From assembly GCA_024400195.1 (NCBI GenBank), contig JAKSNC010000008.1, positions 1-64,000 on the forward strand: a stretch of 64,000 nucleotides of DNA, given 5' to 3'. A program made the position numbers and the translations under genes. Numbering within the stretch: the stretch's first letter is position 1; every line of letters starts with the position of its first letter. Shown here piece after piece: positions 45,633 to 54,100 of this stretch. Origin of the DNA: Bacteroidales bacterium. Lineage in GTDB: Bacteria > Bacteroidota > Bacteroidia > Bacteroidales > F082. The notes beneath the pieces were generated by a model, which did not search any database, had not been told where the DNA came from, and saw nothing but the letters and a program-made list of their open reading frames with translations.

Positions 45633-46802
45633 ATGATTTCATATATCAACAGAAAAATTGAAAGTGTCGTGACCGAAGCGTCACAATATTTCCCAGTGAT
45701 TTCAGTAACCGGACCAAGGCAGTCGGGCAAAAGCACATTGCTCAGGCATCTTTTCCCCGATGCTGTCGCATATAGTCTGAAAGATTTGAATGTCAGAGAG
45801 TTTGCCCAAAACGACCCGATAGCGTTTCTTAACAATGACAAGGGCAAGATGATGTTCATTGATGAGATTCAGAAAGTTCCGGCACTGCTCGATTATATGC
45901 AAGGTATCGTGGATGAACATCCCGACAGGAAATTCTGCATCACGGGAAGTTCAAATCTTGAGCTTTTGAGAGGCCTTTCGGAGTCACTGCCGGGTAGAGC
46001 CGGCGTGTTCGAGCTGATGCCGATGACATACGATGAGACAAGAGCCGAGCAGCAGGGCAAGTCGCTCGATGAGTTGCTGTTCAACGGATTATATCCGGCG
46101 GTGTGCGCGCGGAAAAACACGGCGAGGCTGTTCTACCCTTCATACGTGAAGACATATTTGGAGAAAGACGTCCGCGACTTGTTGAAAATCCAGGACCAGC
46201 TTCAGTTTATGAAGTTCATGAAGCTGTGTGCCGCAAGGGTGGGTTCGCTGTTCAACGCATCGGAAGTCGCCAACGAGATAGGTGTTGACTCAAAGACCGT
46301 TACCCGCTGGCTCTCGGTCTTGCAGGCATCGTATCTCATCACGCTGCTCCCGCCGTATTTCGAAAACGTCACAAAACGTGTCGTGAAATCACCGAAACTG
46401 TATTTCAACGACCCCGGACTGGCATGCTACCTTCTCGACATCGAAAGCCCGAAGCAACTCTCGCGCGACAAGATGAGAGGCTGTATATTTGAGAATTTCA
46501 TAGTACTCGAGATTTTGAAACACCGCTTCAACCAAGGCCTGGAAAACGGCGTCTTCTTCTATCGCGACTCAAACCAGAACGAAGTTGACATCCTTCTAAA
46601 ACAGGAAGGCGAAATAACAGCCATTGAAGTCAAGTCGTCGTCAACATACACTGCTGAATTCGAGAAGTCGCTCAAGAAGATACAGGATTATGTGAAAACG
46701 CCGGTGGCAAGAAAAATCGTGGTCTATTCCGGAGACTTTGAAAATGCCGCCGGCGACATCAAAATCATCAACTACCAAAATCTCAGTTCAGTAGTTATAT
46801 GA
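45633..46802 (+). CDS. AAA_14 / DUF4143 ATPase
   Basis: A 389-residue P-loop ATPase of the PF13173 (AAA_14) plus PF13635 (DUF4143) architecture, common and multi-copy in Bacteroidota and many anaerobes, function unknown. Walker A is GPRQSGKSTLLRHLFP (about 27-42), Walker B KMMFIDEIQKVP, and sensor-like ITGSSNLELLRGLSESLPGR. A helix-turn-helix-like segment NASEVANEIGVDSKTVTRWLSVL (about 209-231) precedes the DUF4143 part (FNDPGLACYLLDI, FENFIVLEILKH). The end, EVDILLKQEGEITAIEVKSS, resembles a PD-(D/E)XK nuclease core. The gene lies between two nearly identical 48-base sorting-tail repeats. Confidence 0.88.
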   Translation: MISYINRKIESVVTEASQYFPVISVTGPRQSGKSTLLRHLFPDAVAYSLKDLNVREFAQNDPIAFLNNDKGKMMFIDEIQKVPALLDYMQGIVDEHPDRKFCITGSSNLELLRGLSESLPGRAGVFELMPMTYDETRAEQQGKSLDELLFNGLYPAVCARKNTARLFYPSYVKTYLEKDVRDLLKIQDQLQFMKFMKLCAARVGSLFNASEVANEIGVDSKTVTRWLSVLQASYLITLLPPYFENVTKRVVKSPKLYFNDPGLACYLLDIESPKQLSRDKMRGCIFENFIVLEILKHRFNQGLENGVFFYRDSNQNEVDILLKQEGEITAIEVKSSSTYTAEFEKSLKKIQDYVKTPVARKIVVYSGDFENAAGDIKIINYQNLSSVVI

Positions 46803-46810
46803 TTCACGAA

Positions 46811-46858
46811 TCAAAGACGGGAGCGAGGCCGAAAGCGGGAAGTGGGTGAAGAAATAAA
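46811..46858 (+). pseudogene. Degraded T9SS sorting tail (copy R2)
   Basis: Encodes IKDGSEAESGKWVKK and stop, nine bases after the AAA_14 stop and without any preceding domain. It differs from R1 at two bases out of 48. R1 and R2 are direct repeats on both sides of the AAA_14 gene. Confidence 0.7.
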
Positions 46859-46898
46859 TTTTTATATGATTTTCAACCTCAATCCGAAAAAATATCCT

Positions 46899-46907
46899 TA
46901 CTTTTGC
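46899..46907 (+). promoter_or_regulatory. -7 promoter element of the RhuM-ORF6N gene
   Basis: TACTTTTGC matches TAnnTTTGY. The leader of about 78 nt contains small inverted repeats such as CGCC-TCA-CGGCG near 46935-46947. Confidence 0.65.
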
Positions 46908-46991
46908 AGTGATGACATGGTTGTCAGATAATGTCGCCTCACGGCGGTCGTTTGGCAGCCATTTTTCGTAAACAATCAAAAACCAACATTT

Positions 46992-48278
46992 ATGAATAAG
47001 GAAATAATTATTTTTCAGACAAACGATTCCAAGAAAATCGAGGTAGTTTTTGAAGACGGGAACGTCTGGCTCACGCAGGCGCAGATGGCGGAGTTGTTCC
47101 AGCGCGACAGAAGCATCATTACGAAACATATCAAAAATGTTTTCATGGAAACAGGGCTTGAAGAAAAAAGCAATGTGCGTTTTTTGCACATTGCAAATTC
47201 AGACAAGCCGGTGAAATGCTTCAGTTTCGACGTCATAATCTCCGTCGGAAACCGGGTGAAATCTTCGGGCATAAATCAGTTCAAAACCTGGGCCGAAGAC
47301 GTGATAAAGGCACGCACCTCAAGCCTGATAATCCCCGACAACTCAATCAGAAATCTTATCAAGATAATTAGAAATCAACAGGTTATGCTCGACTCAGACT
47401 TGGCGGTTCTTTATGGCGTTGAGACGAAACGACTCATTGAACAAGTGACCCGCAACATTGAACGCTTCCCCGAGGACTTTATGTTCCAGCTGACTTGGGA
47501 TGAGTGCGGATTTTCAAGGTCACAAATTGTGACCTTGAATTCAAGGTCGCAAATTGCGACCTTGAAATTGAAACAAGGTGACAATATCAAGTATCTTCCA
47601 TACGCCTTCACAGAGCAAGGTGTCGCCATGCTGAGCGGCGTCCTTCACTCGCCGACGGCCGTCGAAGCCAACATCAGAATCATGCGGGCGTTCGTCGGGA
47701 TGAGGCGTTTCATCAATGAGAACGCGAAGTTATTCCAAAGGATAGAGAACATCGAATACAACCAGCTTGAAATAGTTCAAAACCAGCAAAAGATGGAACA
47801 TCTGCAAATTGAGATGCAAAACCATCAAAAAGATTCAGACAATAAAATCGAGGAGCTTTTCCAACGTCTTGATGAAGGAAGGACGAATCCGAAAGAAGGA
47901 ATATTCTTCGACGGACAGATCTTCGACGCTTACGTCTTCGTTTCAAACTTGATAAAAAAAGCAAAGAAAGAAATCATTCTCATCGACAATTACGTTGACG
48001 AGAGCGTCCTGAACATCCTCTCAAAAAGAAACGAGAATGTCAATGCCACAATTTACACTTCAAAAATCTCAAGTCAGTTCAAACTTGACTTGGAAAGATA
48101 CAACTCACAATATCAACCGATTACGATTGAAAATTTTAGCAAGTCACACGACCGGTTTCTGATAATCGACGATGAGGTCTATCATGTCGGGGCTTCGCTG
48201 AAAGACTTGGGAAAGAAATGGTTCGCGTTCTCGATCCTGAATTTCCCGAAGGAGGAAATCGTCGGGAAATTGGAATGA
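46992..48278 (+). CDS. RhuM-like / ORF6N / PLD-like fusion protein
   Basis: A 428-residue composite. Residues 1-105 match the N-terminal half of the RhuM (virulence protein) family: NVWLTQAQMAELFQRDRSIITKHIKNVF and VIISVGNRVKSSGINQFKTWA. Residues 115-238 form an ORF6N domain (IRNQQVMLDSDLAVLYGVETKRLIEQV, YLPYAFTEQGVAML, RIMRAFVGMRRF). A Gln/Glu-rich coiled coil (about 245-295) leads to a C-terminal phospholipase-D-like half (about 310-428) with HDRFLIIDD and GASLKDLG. ORF6N and RhuM belong to mobile-element regulator families. A duplicated RSQIVTLN/RSQIATLK stretch at 175-192 is encoded by two palindromes. Function unknown. Confidence 0.85.
   Translation: MNKEIIIFQTNDSKKIEVVFEDGNVWLTQAQMAELFQRDRSIITKHIKNVFMETGLEEKSNVRFLHIANSDKPVKCFSFDVIISVGNRVKSSGINQFKTWAEDVIKARTSSLIIPDNSIRNLIKIIRNQQVMLDSDLAVLYGVETKRLIEQVTRNIERFPEDFMFQLTWDECGFSRSQIVTLNSRSQIATLKLKQGDNIKYLPYAFTEQGVAMLSGVLHSPTAVEANIRIMRAFVGMRRFINENAKLFQRIENIEYNQLEIVQNQQKMEHLQIEMQNHQKDSDNKIEELFQRLDEGRTNPKEGIFFDGQIFDAYVFVSNLIKKAKKEIILIDNYVDESVLNILSKRNENVNATIYTSKISSQFKLDLERYNSQYQPITIENFSKSHDRFLIIDDEVYHVGASLKDLGKKWFAFSILNFPKEEIVGKLE
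47513..47566. repeat. Two adjacent 27-bp perfect palindromes inside the ORF6N coding region
   Basis: Unit 1 (47513-47539) has left arm TTCAAGGTCACAA, a central A and the exact complementary right arm. Unit 2 (47540-47566) has left arm TTCAAGGTCGCAA, a central A and its exact complement. The single difference between units is mirrored in both arms, so both stay perfectly self-complementary. They encode the repeated peptides SRSQIVTLN and SRSQIATLK. Confidence 0.9.
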
Positions 48279-48364
48279 TATTTTATCACGAATACGGAAA
48301 TATAAAACAGATTATTTTCCACGAATTCGACGGCGAAAATATTAAAAAATCCGTTTCCGAATGT

Positions 48365-48433
48365 CTGCCTTCTGGAATTTATTTTTAGAAAGAGATTTCC
48401 GGCGGGAGCGAGGCCGGGAGTGGGTGAAAGAAG
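48365..48433 (+). pseudogene. Degraded T9SS sorting tail (copy R3)
   Basis: CTGCCTTCTGGAATTTAT encodes LPSGIY, the start of a sorting tail, followed by a stop. In a shifted frame GGSEAGSG and WVKE follow, matching R1/R2 with an internal deletion of about six bases. It lies in the 366-base gap 48279-48644, which otherwise shows no gene apart from the promoter before the DUF805 gene. Confidence 0.55.
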
Positions 48434-48529
48434 ATTGTTTTTTGTGAAATATATTGAATATCAACAAACTACCCCTCCCGAAAAATCAAAAAAATATCAT
48501 AAAATTGTTGGAAGTAAGAATATAAAATG

Positions 48530-48538
48530 TAACTTTGC
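48530..48538 (+). promoter_or_regulatory. Promoter of the DUF805 gene (-7 with partial -33)
   Basis: TAACTTTGC is a -7 match; GTTG at 48507-48510 is centred about 25 bases upstream, near the expected -33 position. The leader would be about 100 nt. Confidence 0.6.
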
Positions 48539-48644
48539 TGCGTCGTTTTCTTCTGGAATTTCGTTCAACGGACTTCGCGAAATTCGGAAGGGCGGCGTGT
48601 GAATAGTTAAAATAGAAGTCCTCTAAATCTTAAATTCTTAAATT

Positions 48645-49097
48645 ATGAAATGGTATTTTAAATGTTTGAAACAGTACGTTGATTTCTCGGGTCGTGCTCG
48701 TAGAAAAGAATATTGGATGTTCTACCTGTTTAACGTGATAGTATCTTTAGTATTGTTTTTTGTTGATGGTCTGATAGGCACAAAAATTCATGGGGTGGGC
48801 ATAATCAGTAGCGTGTATTCTCTGGCAGTTTTTCTTCCAGGCCTCGCTGTTGCTGTTCGACGTCTTCACGATATCGGTAAGAGTGGTTGGAACATTTTGT
48901 GGATTTCTATTTTCACTATCGTAGGTGCTATCATAGGTTCTATCGTAGGTTCTATTTTGTTGATTTACCTCCCTGTCATAGGTGCTATTTTGTCAATTAT
49001 CTTTACTGTCATAGTTCCCATCATTTTTCTCGTTTGGATGTGCAAAAACAGCCAGCCGGGCGACAACAAATGGGGCGCAAATCCAAAAATGGCATAA
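48645..49097 (+). CDS. DUF805 membrane protein
   Basis: A 150-residue inner-membrane protein of the DUF805 (PF05656) family. Typical landmarks are WYFKCLKQYVDFSGRARRKEYWMFYLF at the start, VRRLHDIGKSGWNILW in the middle and the soluble end CKNSQPGDNKWGANP. Four hydrophobic segments are visible. The third contains the repeated Ile-Val-Gly-Ser units encoded by a 12-bp tandem repeat. The function of the family is unknown. It stands alone in the accessory stretch. Confidence 0.9.
   Translation: MKWYFKCLKQYVDFSGRARRKEYWMFYLFNVIVSLVLFFVDGLIGTKIHGVGIISSVYSLAVFLPGLAVAVRRLHDIGKSGWNILWISIFTIVGAIIGSIVGSILLIYLPVIGAILSIIFTVIVPIIFLVWMCKNSQPGDNKWGANPKMA
48918..48953 (+). repeat. Three 12-bp tandem repeats inside the DUF805 gene
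   Basis: Units ATCGTAGGTGCT, ATCATAGGTTCT and ATCGTAGGTTCT are in frame and encode IVGA, IIGS and IVGS, a Gly-x-x-x-Gly helix pattern. A related unit recurs at about 48978. Confidence 0.85.
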
Positions 49098-49185
49098 AAT
49101 CCAATTTGTGTTTTGCAGACCTTGACTCGGGAACTTAACAAATACAGGCGAATCGTCTGTCAAGTAAATGCAAGAATTCTAATTT

Positions 49186-49674
49186 TTACAGCACCGCGTT
49201 GAACAGCCATCCGCTGAGGATGAACATGACGGCGATGGTGCCTAAAACGATGCCGCTCACCACATAGATGACCGTGGTCTTCACCCCGAAAGCACCGAGA
49301 AACATTGCGACTGCCACCTCGTTGACCAAAGGCGAAGTGATTAGAAATGAGAATGTTACGCCAAGCGGAATGCCGCCTTTCACGAAACCGATGAACAACG
49401 GAATCGACGAACATGAGCAGAATGGCGTGATGGCTCCGAACACCGACGCCATGAAATATTGCAGGCCGTAGAGCTTGTGCGTCTGCAAGTAGTGCTTGAG
49501 TCGGTCGATGGGGAAATATGCGTTGATGACGCCCATGATTGCGCTGATGACAAACAAAAGCATCAGCACCTTGATGGTCTCAAAGACAAAGAAATTCAAG
49601 GCGAGGGCAAAGTGCGTGCCTGCATCTAATCCGACGACGTTGAAAATCAGCCAATCGGCGAATTTCTGAATCAT
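49186..49674 (-). CDS. Permease of the ArsP/DUF318 type, short form
   Basis: A 162-residue membrane protein starting at MIQKFADWLIF (ATG at 49674). It contains FGAITPFCSCSSIPLFIGFVKGGIPLGVTFSFLITSPLVNEVAVAM, the conserved Cys-rich helix region of the PF03773 permeases that includes ArsP, an exporter of trivalent organoarsenicals. Full members have about 300 residues with a second helical half; this one ends after the first half (FILSGWLFNAVL), and no remnant follows in the 88 bases behind it. It may be truncated or act as a half-size permease. It is the last gene of the ars-like operon, 22 bases after arsG. Confidence 0.78.
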   Translation of the reverse strand: MIQKFADWLIFNVVGLDAGTHFALALNFFVFETIKVLMLLFVISAIMGVINAYFPIDRLKHYLQTHKLYGLQYFMASVFGAITPFCSCSSIPLFIGFVKGGIPLGVTFSFLITSPLVNEVAVAMFLGAFGVKTTVIYVVSGIVLGTIAVMFILSGWLFNAVL

Positions 49675-49696
49675 AATGAATTGATTTTTAAATTTT

Positions 49697-50404
49697 TTAT
49701 GAAAAAGCGACAATACAATAATAAATGCCGATGATGACGAAAAGCCCGCCGACGATCCAGTTCATCCATCTTTGCAGCGTCTGCATCTTCTCATAAAATC
49801 TGCCGATGCTCTCCACGCTGAACGCGATGATGACGGCGCCGATGAGAACGGGCAGTGCGGTCGCTATGGCGAAGACCACAGGCAGGAAATAACCGCCCGA
49901 CGACGCTACCGACAGCGGGATGAGTCCGCCGAAATATAGCACGCCGCTCGTCGGGCAGAACGCTAAGGCGAACAGTACGCCTAACAGCAGAGCGCCCCAG
50001 TCGCCTTTTTTTGCGAGGTTCTCGCCGTCGGACCGGAAACCGAATTTCGGCAGGTTCAGACGGCCTCCGAACAACATGAACAGACCGACAACTAACATGA
50101 TTGGGCCGATGAACATCTCACCGTAGCGGCCGAAGAATTTCTGTATGCCGAAGATGCCCGCGCCTTGTCGCAAGATGACGATGAGCGCGACGCCTAAGAT
50201 GCTGTAACCCAATATCCTTCCCAAGGTGTAGAGCAGTCCTTTCCGCAATGCGCCACACTTGCTGCCGATGTCCTTGCCGATGAAACCCACGGCGGCGATG
50301 TTGGTCGCCAAAGGGCAGGGGCTGATGGCGGTCAGCAGGCCCAACAGAAACGCCGTGATGACGGGCGCGGTGCTGCTGTCCAAAAGCTGTTGCAGGGTTT
50401 CCAT
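49697..50404 (-). CDS. ArsG-like aromatic arsenical efflux permease
   Basis: A 235-residue six-helix protein of the LysE/DsbD-like fold. LTAISPCPLATNIAAVGFIG (about 24-43) and LFALAFCPTSGVLYFGGLIP (about 144-163) are the paired helices with a conserved Cys-Pro each, as in the ArsG family. From memory, ArsG of Shewanella arsEFG exports trivalent aromatic arsenicals. The identity here is supported by the preceding ArsF- and ArsE-like genes. The start overlaps the arsF stop by one base (TAATG). Confidence 0.8.
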   Translation of the reverse strand: METLQQLLDSSTAPVITAFLLGLLTAISPCPLATNIAAVGFIGKDIGSKCGALRKGLLYTLGRILGYSILGVALIVILRQGAGIFGIQKFFGRYGEMFIGPIMLVVGLFMLFGGRLNLPKFGFRSDGENLAKKGDWGALLLGVLFALAFCPTSGVLYFGGLIPLSVASSGGYFLPVVFAIATALPVLIGAVIIAFSVESIGRFYEKMQTLQRWMNWIVGGLFVIIGIYYCIVAFS

Positions 50405-50817
50405 TACTGATGAAGCATTTTGTCGATCTCGGCTTTCAGTCGCGCCTTGAACTCGTCAGGGTTGTTGCGGGCGTTTTTGAAGGCCATGTCGGTCAAGTTG
50501 CTGATTTTGCCGCTTCTGTCGATGATGAGCGACGACCAAGCGACTTCGTACTTGCCGGCCAAAGCCTCGTTATCGTCGATGCTGACGGGCTGGAATCTCA
50601 CCTTGCCCGATTTCGCTTCGTTAGCGTATTGCTGCTCAACGAGTTCCTGCGTGCACTTCTCTATGGCCAAGCATGTGGGGCAGCGTTGTTTCCCATAGAA
50701 ACAATAGACGTGAACCGCATCGTCCGACGGATTGCTGTCGGTATTTTGATTTGTCGTGTTTCCGCAGCCAATCATTGCGATGAGCAGGCATAAAGCTGAT
50801 AACAATTTGATTTTCAT
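50404..50817 (-). CDS. ArsF-like nitroreductase subunit lipoprotein
   Basis: A 137-residue protein with a lipoprotein signal (IAMIGC, Cys 18). The thioredoxin-like domain has CFYGKQRCPTCLAIEKCTQELVEQQY, with the CPTC redox pair near residue 47, and VAWSSLIIDRSG. ArsF-family proteins are described as acting with ArsE to reduce nitro groups of aromatic arsenicals; the family name is recalled, not searched. It lies between the small thioredoxin gene and arsG on the same strand. Confidence 0.78.
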   Translation of the reverse strand: MKIKLLSALCLLIAMIGCGNTTNQNTDSNPSDDAVHVYCFYGKQRCPTCLAIEKCTQELVEQQYANEAKSGKVRFQPVSIDDNEALAGKYEVAWSSLIIDRSGKISNLTDMAFKNARNNPDEFKARLKAEIDKMLHQ

Positions 50818-50835
50818 TGTCTTAAAATATGCTAA

Positions 50836-51072
50836 TCAAATATAATTCTGAAGCAGTTTTTTCACTTCGTCAACGGAGATTTTCCCTTTTGCCACGACTT
50901 TTTCGTCGATGACAAGGGCTGGAAGTTGCATCACATTGTAAGCCATGATTTTCATCATATCTTCTTCCTTGGTGATGTTGGCGTTGAGTTTGAGTTCGGC
51001 GGCGACATGCTGCACGTTGGTGAACAAGTTTTTGCAGTTAGAGCAGCCTGTTCCTAAGATTTTGATTTCCAT
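50836..51072 (-). CDS. Small thioredoxin-like protein (ArsE-like / TM0996 family)
   Basis: A 78-residue redox protein MEIKILGTGCSNCKNLFTNV with the CSNC active pair (residues 10-13), the cis-Pro in LPALVIDEKVVAKGKIS and a Cys-free remainder. Such mini-thioredoxins often accompany ars permease genes. It starts 31 bases after the glucan synthase stop on the same strand. No arsR-type repressor gene is present, and no separate -7 element was found in the short gap, so it may be expressed by read-through. Confidence 0.82.
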   Translation of the reverse strand: MEIKILGTGCSNCKNLFTNVQHVAAELKLNANITKEEDMMKIMAYNVMQLPALVIDEKVVAKGKISVDEVKKLLQNYI

Positions 51073-51102
51073 AGTTAAATTTTATTTTTCAGCATTTTTT
51101 CG

Positions 51103-54100
51103 TTACTCGATTTTTATCTCATGTTCTTTTCCGTCGTCAACGAGATTGATGACGGTCGGTTGTGTGGCGGCATCTTTAGGTCTGTTGTAGATGATGTGGT
51201 ATGTTGAGTTTCCGTATTTGTATGTCATTGAGAATGAGTTCCATCTTGACGGGATGTTGGGTGACAGAGTCAGTGTGTCGCCATGTTTTTGGAAACCGAG
51301 TATGTTTTCGATGCCTGTTTTGTATGCCCATGATGCGGAGCCTGTGTACCAAGTCCAGCCGCCGCGTCCCGGATGTTGCGGGTTGCTGTAGATGTCGGCT
51401 GCGATGCAATATGGTTCCACCTTGTATTTCAGCACATCGGCGAGGGTAGAGGTGCGGTGTGTCGGGTTGATGAGTGAGTAGAGGAAGTAAGCCATATCGG
51501 TGCGTCCCTCTTTCAGTTGTGCCATGATGTACCACATTGCGCCGTGTGTGTATTGTCCGCCGTTTTCGCGTACGCCTTCCGGATAAAGCATGATGTACCC
51601 CGGTTTGTCTTCGGAGTGTTGGAATGCCGGCGTAAGCAGTTGTATAATCTCGTGTTCGCGGTTGACTAAGCGGGCATCCGTTTCGCGGAAGACGGACTCT
51701 TTCTGCTCTTTTGTGGCGACGTCGGTGAGAATGCTCCAAGCCTGCGAGATGAGGTCGATCTGGCACTCGCGGTTGTTGCGTGACCCCATCGCATGTCCGT
51801 TGTCGAAGAAGGCACGCAGGAACCACGCCCCGTCCCATGTGTTTTTCTGCAACGCGGCAACGAGTCTTGTCCTGAAGTCAGAGAGTTCGCTGATATATGA
51901 CAGGTCGGCAGCCGGCATCAACTGTGTCAGTTCTTCCATCTTTGGCGTGATGTCGCAGAGGAAGAAGGCCACCCAGACGCTTTCGCCTTTGCCCTGCACG
52001 CCGACACTCGACATGCCGTCGTTCCAGTCGCCGCAGCCCATCAGAGGCAGGCCGTGTACGCCTATGCGCGACATAGAACGGTTTACGGAACGGCGTAGGT
52101 GTTCGTATAATGTGGCATATTCAAAGCCGGTGTCGTGCTCGTCAGCTGTGACTGCAACCTTGTGTTGTGGCGTCGAATAGTGCAGACAACGTTCGTTTTC
52201 GCCTGGATTAAGCGGCTCGCCGTGACAAAATGCGACCTGTTCTTCAAGGATAGAGGCATCTCCGGTGACGTGAACATATTGGTGCGTGACATAAACTAAC
52301 CAGAGATAGTCGTCGCTGAATGTAGTCCTTGCTCCTAAGTGAAGCGTCTCGTGCCACCAGTGAAGCACGTCGCCTTCGGGGAATTGGTGTGCGGCATGTT
52401 CAAGAATCTGACGACGGGCGTATGCGGGGTCGCTGTAAAGTGCCGACATGCAGTCTTGAAGCTGGTCGCGGAAGCCTGTCGCGCCGCCTACCTGGTAGAA
52501 ACCTGCACGCGCAAACAGACGTGCTGTATAGACTTGATACAGATACCAGCGGTTGAGCATGATATTCAACGATTTGTCTGGCGTCTCCACTTGGATGTGG
52601 CTGAGCTTTTCGTCCCAGAAATGTTCTACAGCCTTAAACTCGTCGTGTGTCTCTGAAAGCAAGCGGCGTATCGGTTTGTCATCAACTTTTTCAAGCACCG
52701 CAATGATGTAGGCGAACTCTTTCTCGCCGTTAGCCGGTACGCTGATGTCGAAGCCGAGGCGTTTGCGGTTCGGATAGTCGATTTCGATGTCGGTGATGGA
52801 TTCCGTCGCTGTGAGCTGCATGCGTGTGTCACGATAGATTTCGTGATACGTATTGCGCACAATGAGGCTGTTTGAGGCCGAATCCCATTCTCCGTAGAGA
52901 TAACGCGCCGTCTGTTCCTCGTTCGTCCCGAGAACGAGTTTGTAAAGCATATCTATATGAAGGTCAAGCGTTTCATTGGTCTTGTTCTCAATTTTGATCT
53001 GATAATATTTCTCCATCTTTTCCGGAGAGACGAATACGCGGACCATCACTTTGAAACTGTCATATTCGGCATCGAATGATGAGAATCCCTGTCCGTGCCG
53101 CGCCGTGGCAGGCATGAACTGCTGTTTGTTGATGAGGAGCATCTCGGAGGCGTTGTCACGCACGATGTCGTTGCTCCAACTGGTCAGTTTGAACTGCTGC
53201 GAGTTGTATGCGAATGTGAATCCGGCCATCGTGGAACTGATGACGCAGCCGAAACGCGGATTCGACAGCACATTGACCCACGGCATCGGCGTGTTGGTGT
53301 TGGTGACGACGTAGTCACGTCCGTTGTTGTCGAAGCCGCCGTATTGGTTATAGAACTCAAGCGACGACCACACGTGGTGCTTCGAATGGGGCTTCATCAC
53401 AGGATAATCAACCATATCCTGATAATGCTGGTTGTTCTCTTCGGCCATCTCGAGTTGCTCGAACATCTTCCCGTCAACAGTATTGAAGGCGATTGCAGCT
53501 ACGGTGTGAAGAAGCGTGCGTTCATCATCCGACAATTCGTTTCCATTGATAACAAATACTTTGCCCTCGTTGGAGTGTGATGTCCAAAGATGCTCTGTGT
53601 CGGCAATGTTGCGTATGAAGTGGGTGAGACCCTCGCGGTTTTCGCCGTTTTCGTCGTTGATGAAGACGATGTCGAGAATCATTCCGTGAGTCTTCCAATA
53701 TTCGAATGCGCGAAGTATCTCTTTGGCAAATCCTGAACGATTGATGTCGTTGATTTCCATCAAAATGATGTCGTTGTCGCCTGAGATGCCGAAACGCCAT
53801 AATCCGCTTTGCGAGAGTTTGTTTTTCACGAGATACTGCTTGCGTCGGTTGCCGAGCGTGGCCGTCTGTAAGATGTATTTGGCGATTTTGTTGTACAGTG
53901 TCATCTGTGCGCCTTTGAGCAACGACATGTTGTTCCTCATGTTGTTGAATACTGATGCCGTCTCGAAGGCGTTGTTGACGTTGATGGCGTTGTTGTACAT
54001 GTTGATGATGCGTAACAATTGTTCGCGGGCCTTTCCAAATCCGGTGATAATCACTGCGGTAACCTGTTCTCCTGCCGGCACGTGGATACGTCTCCGCATA

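Noticed and set aside
53095..53580. 161-codon plus-strand frame inside the glucan synthase gene
   Set aside because: Antisense of an intact coding region with no independent evidence.
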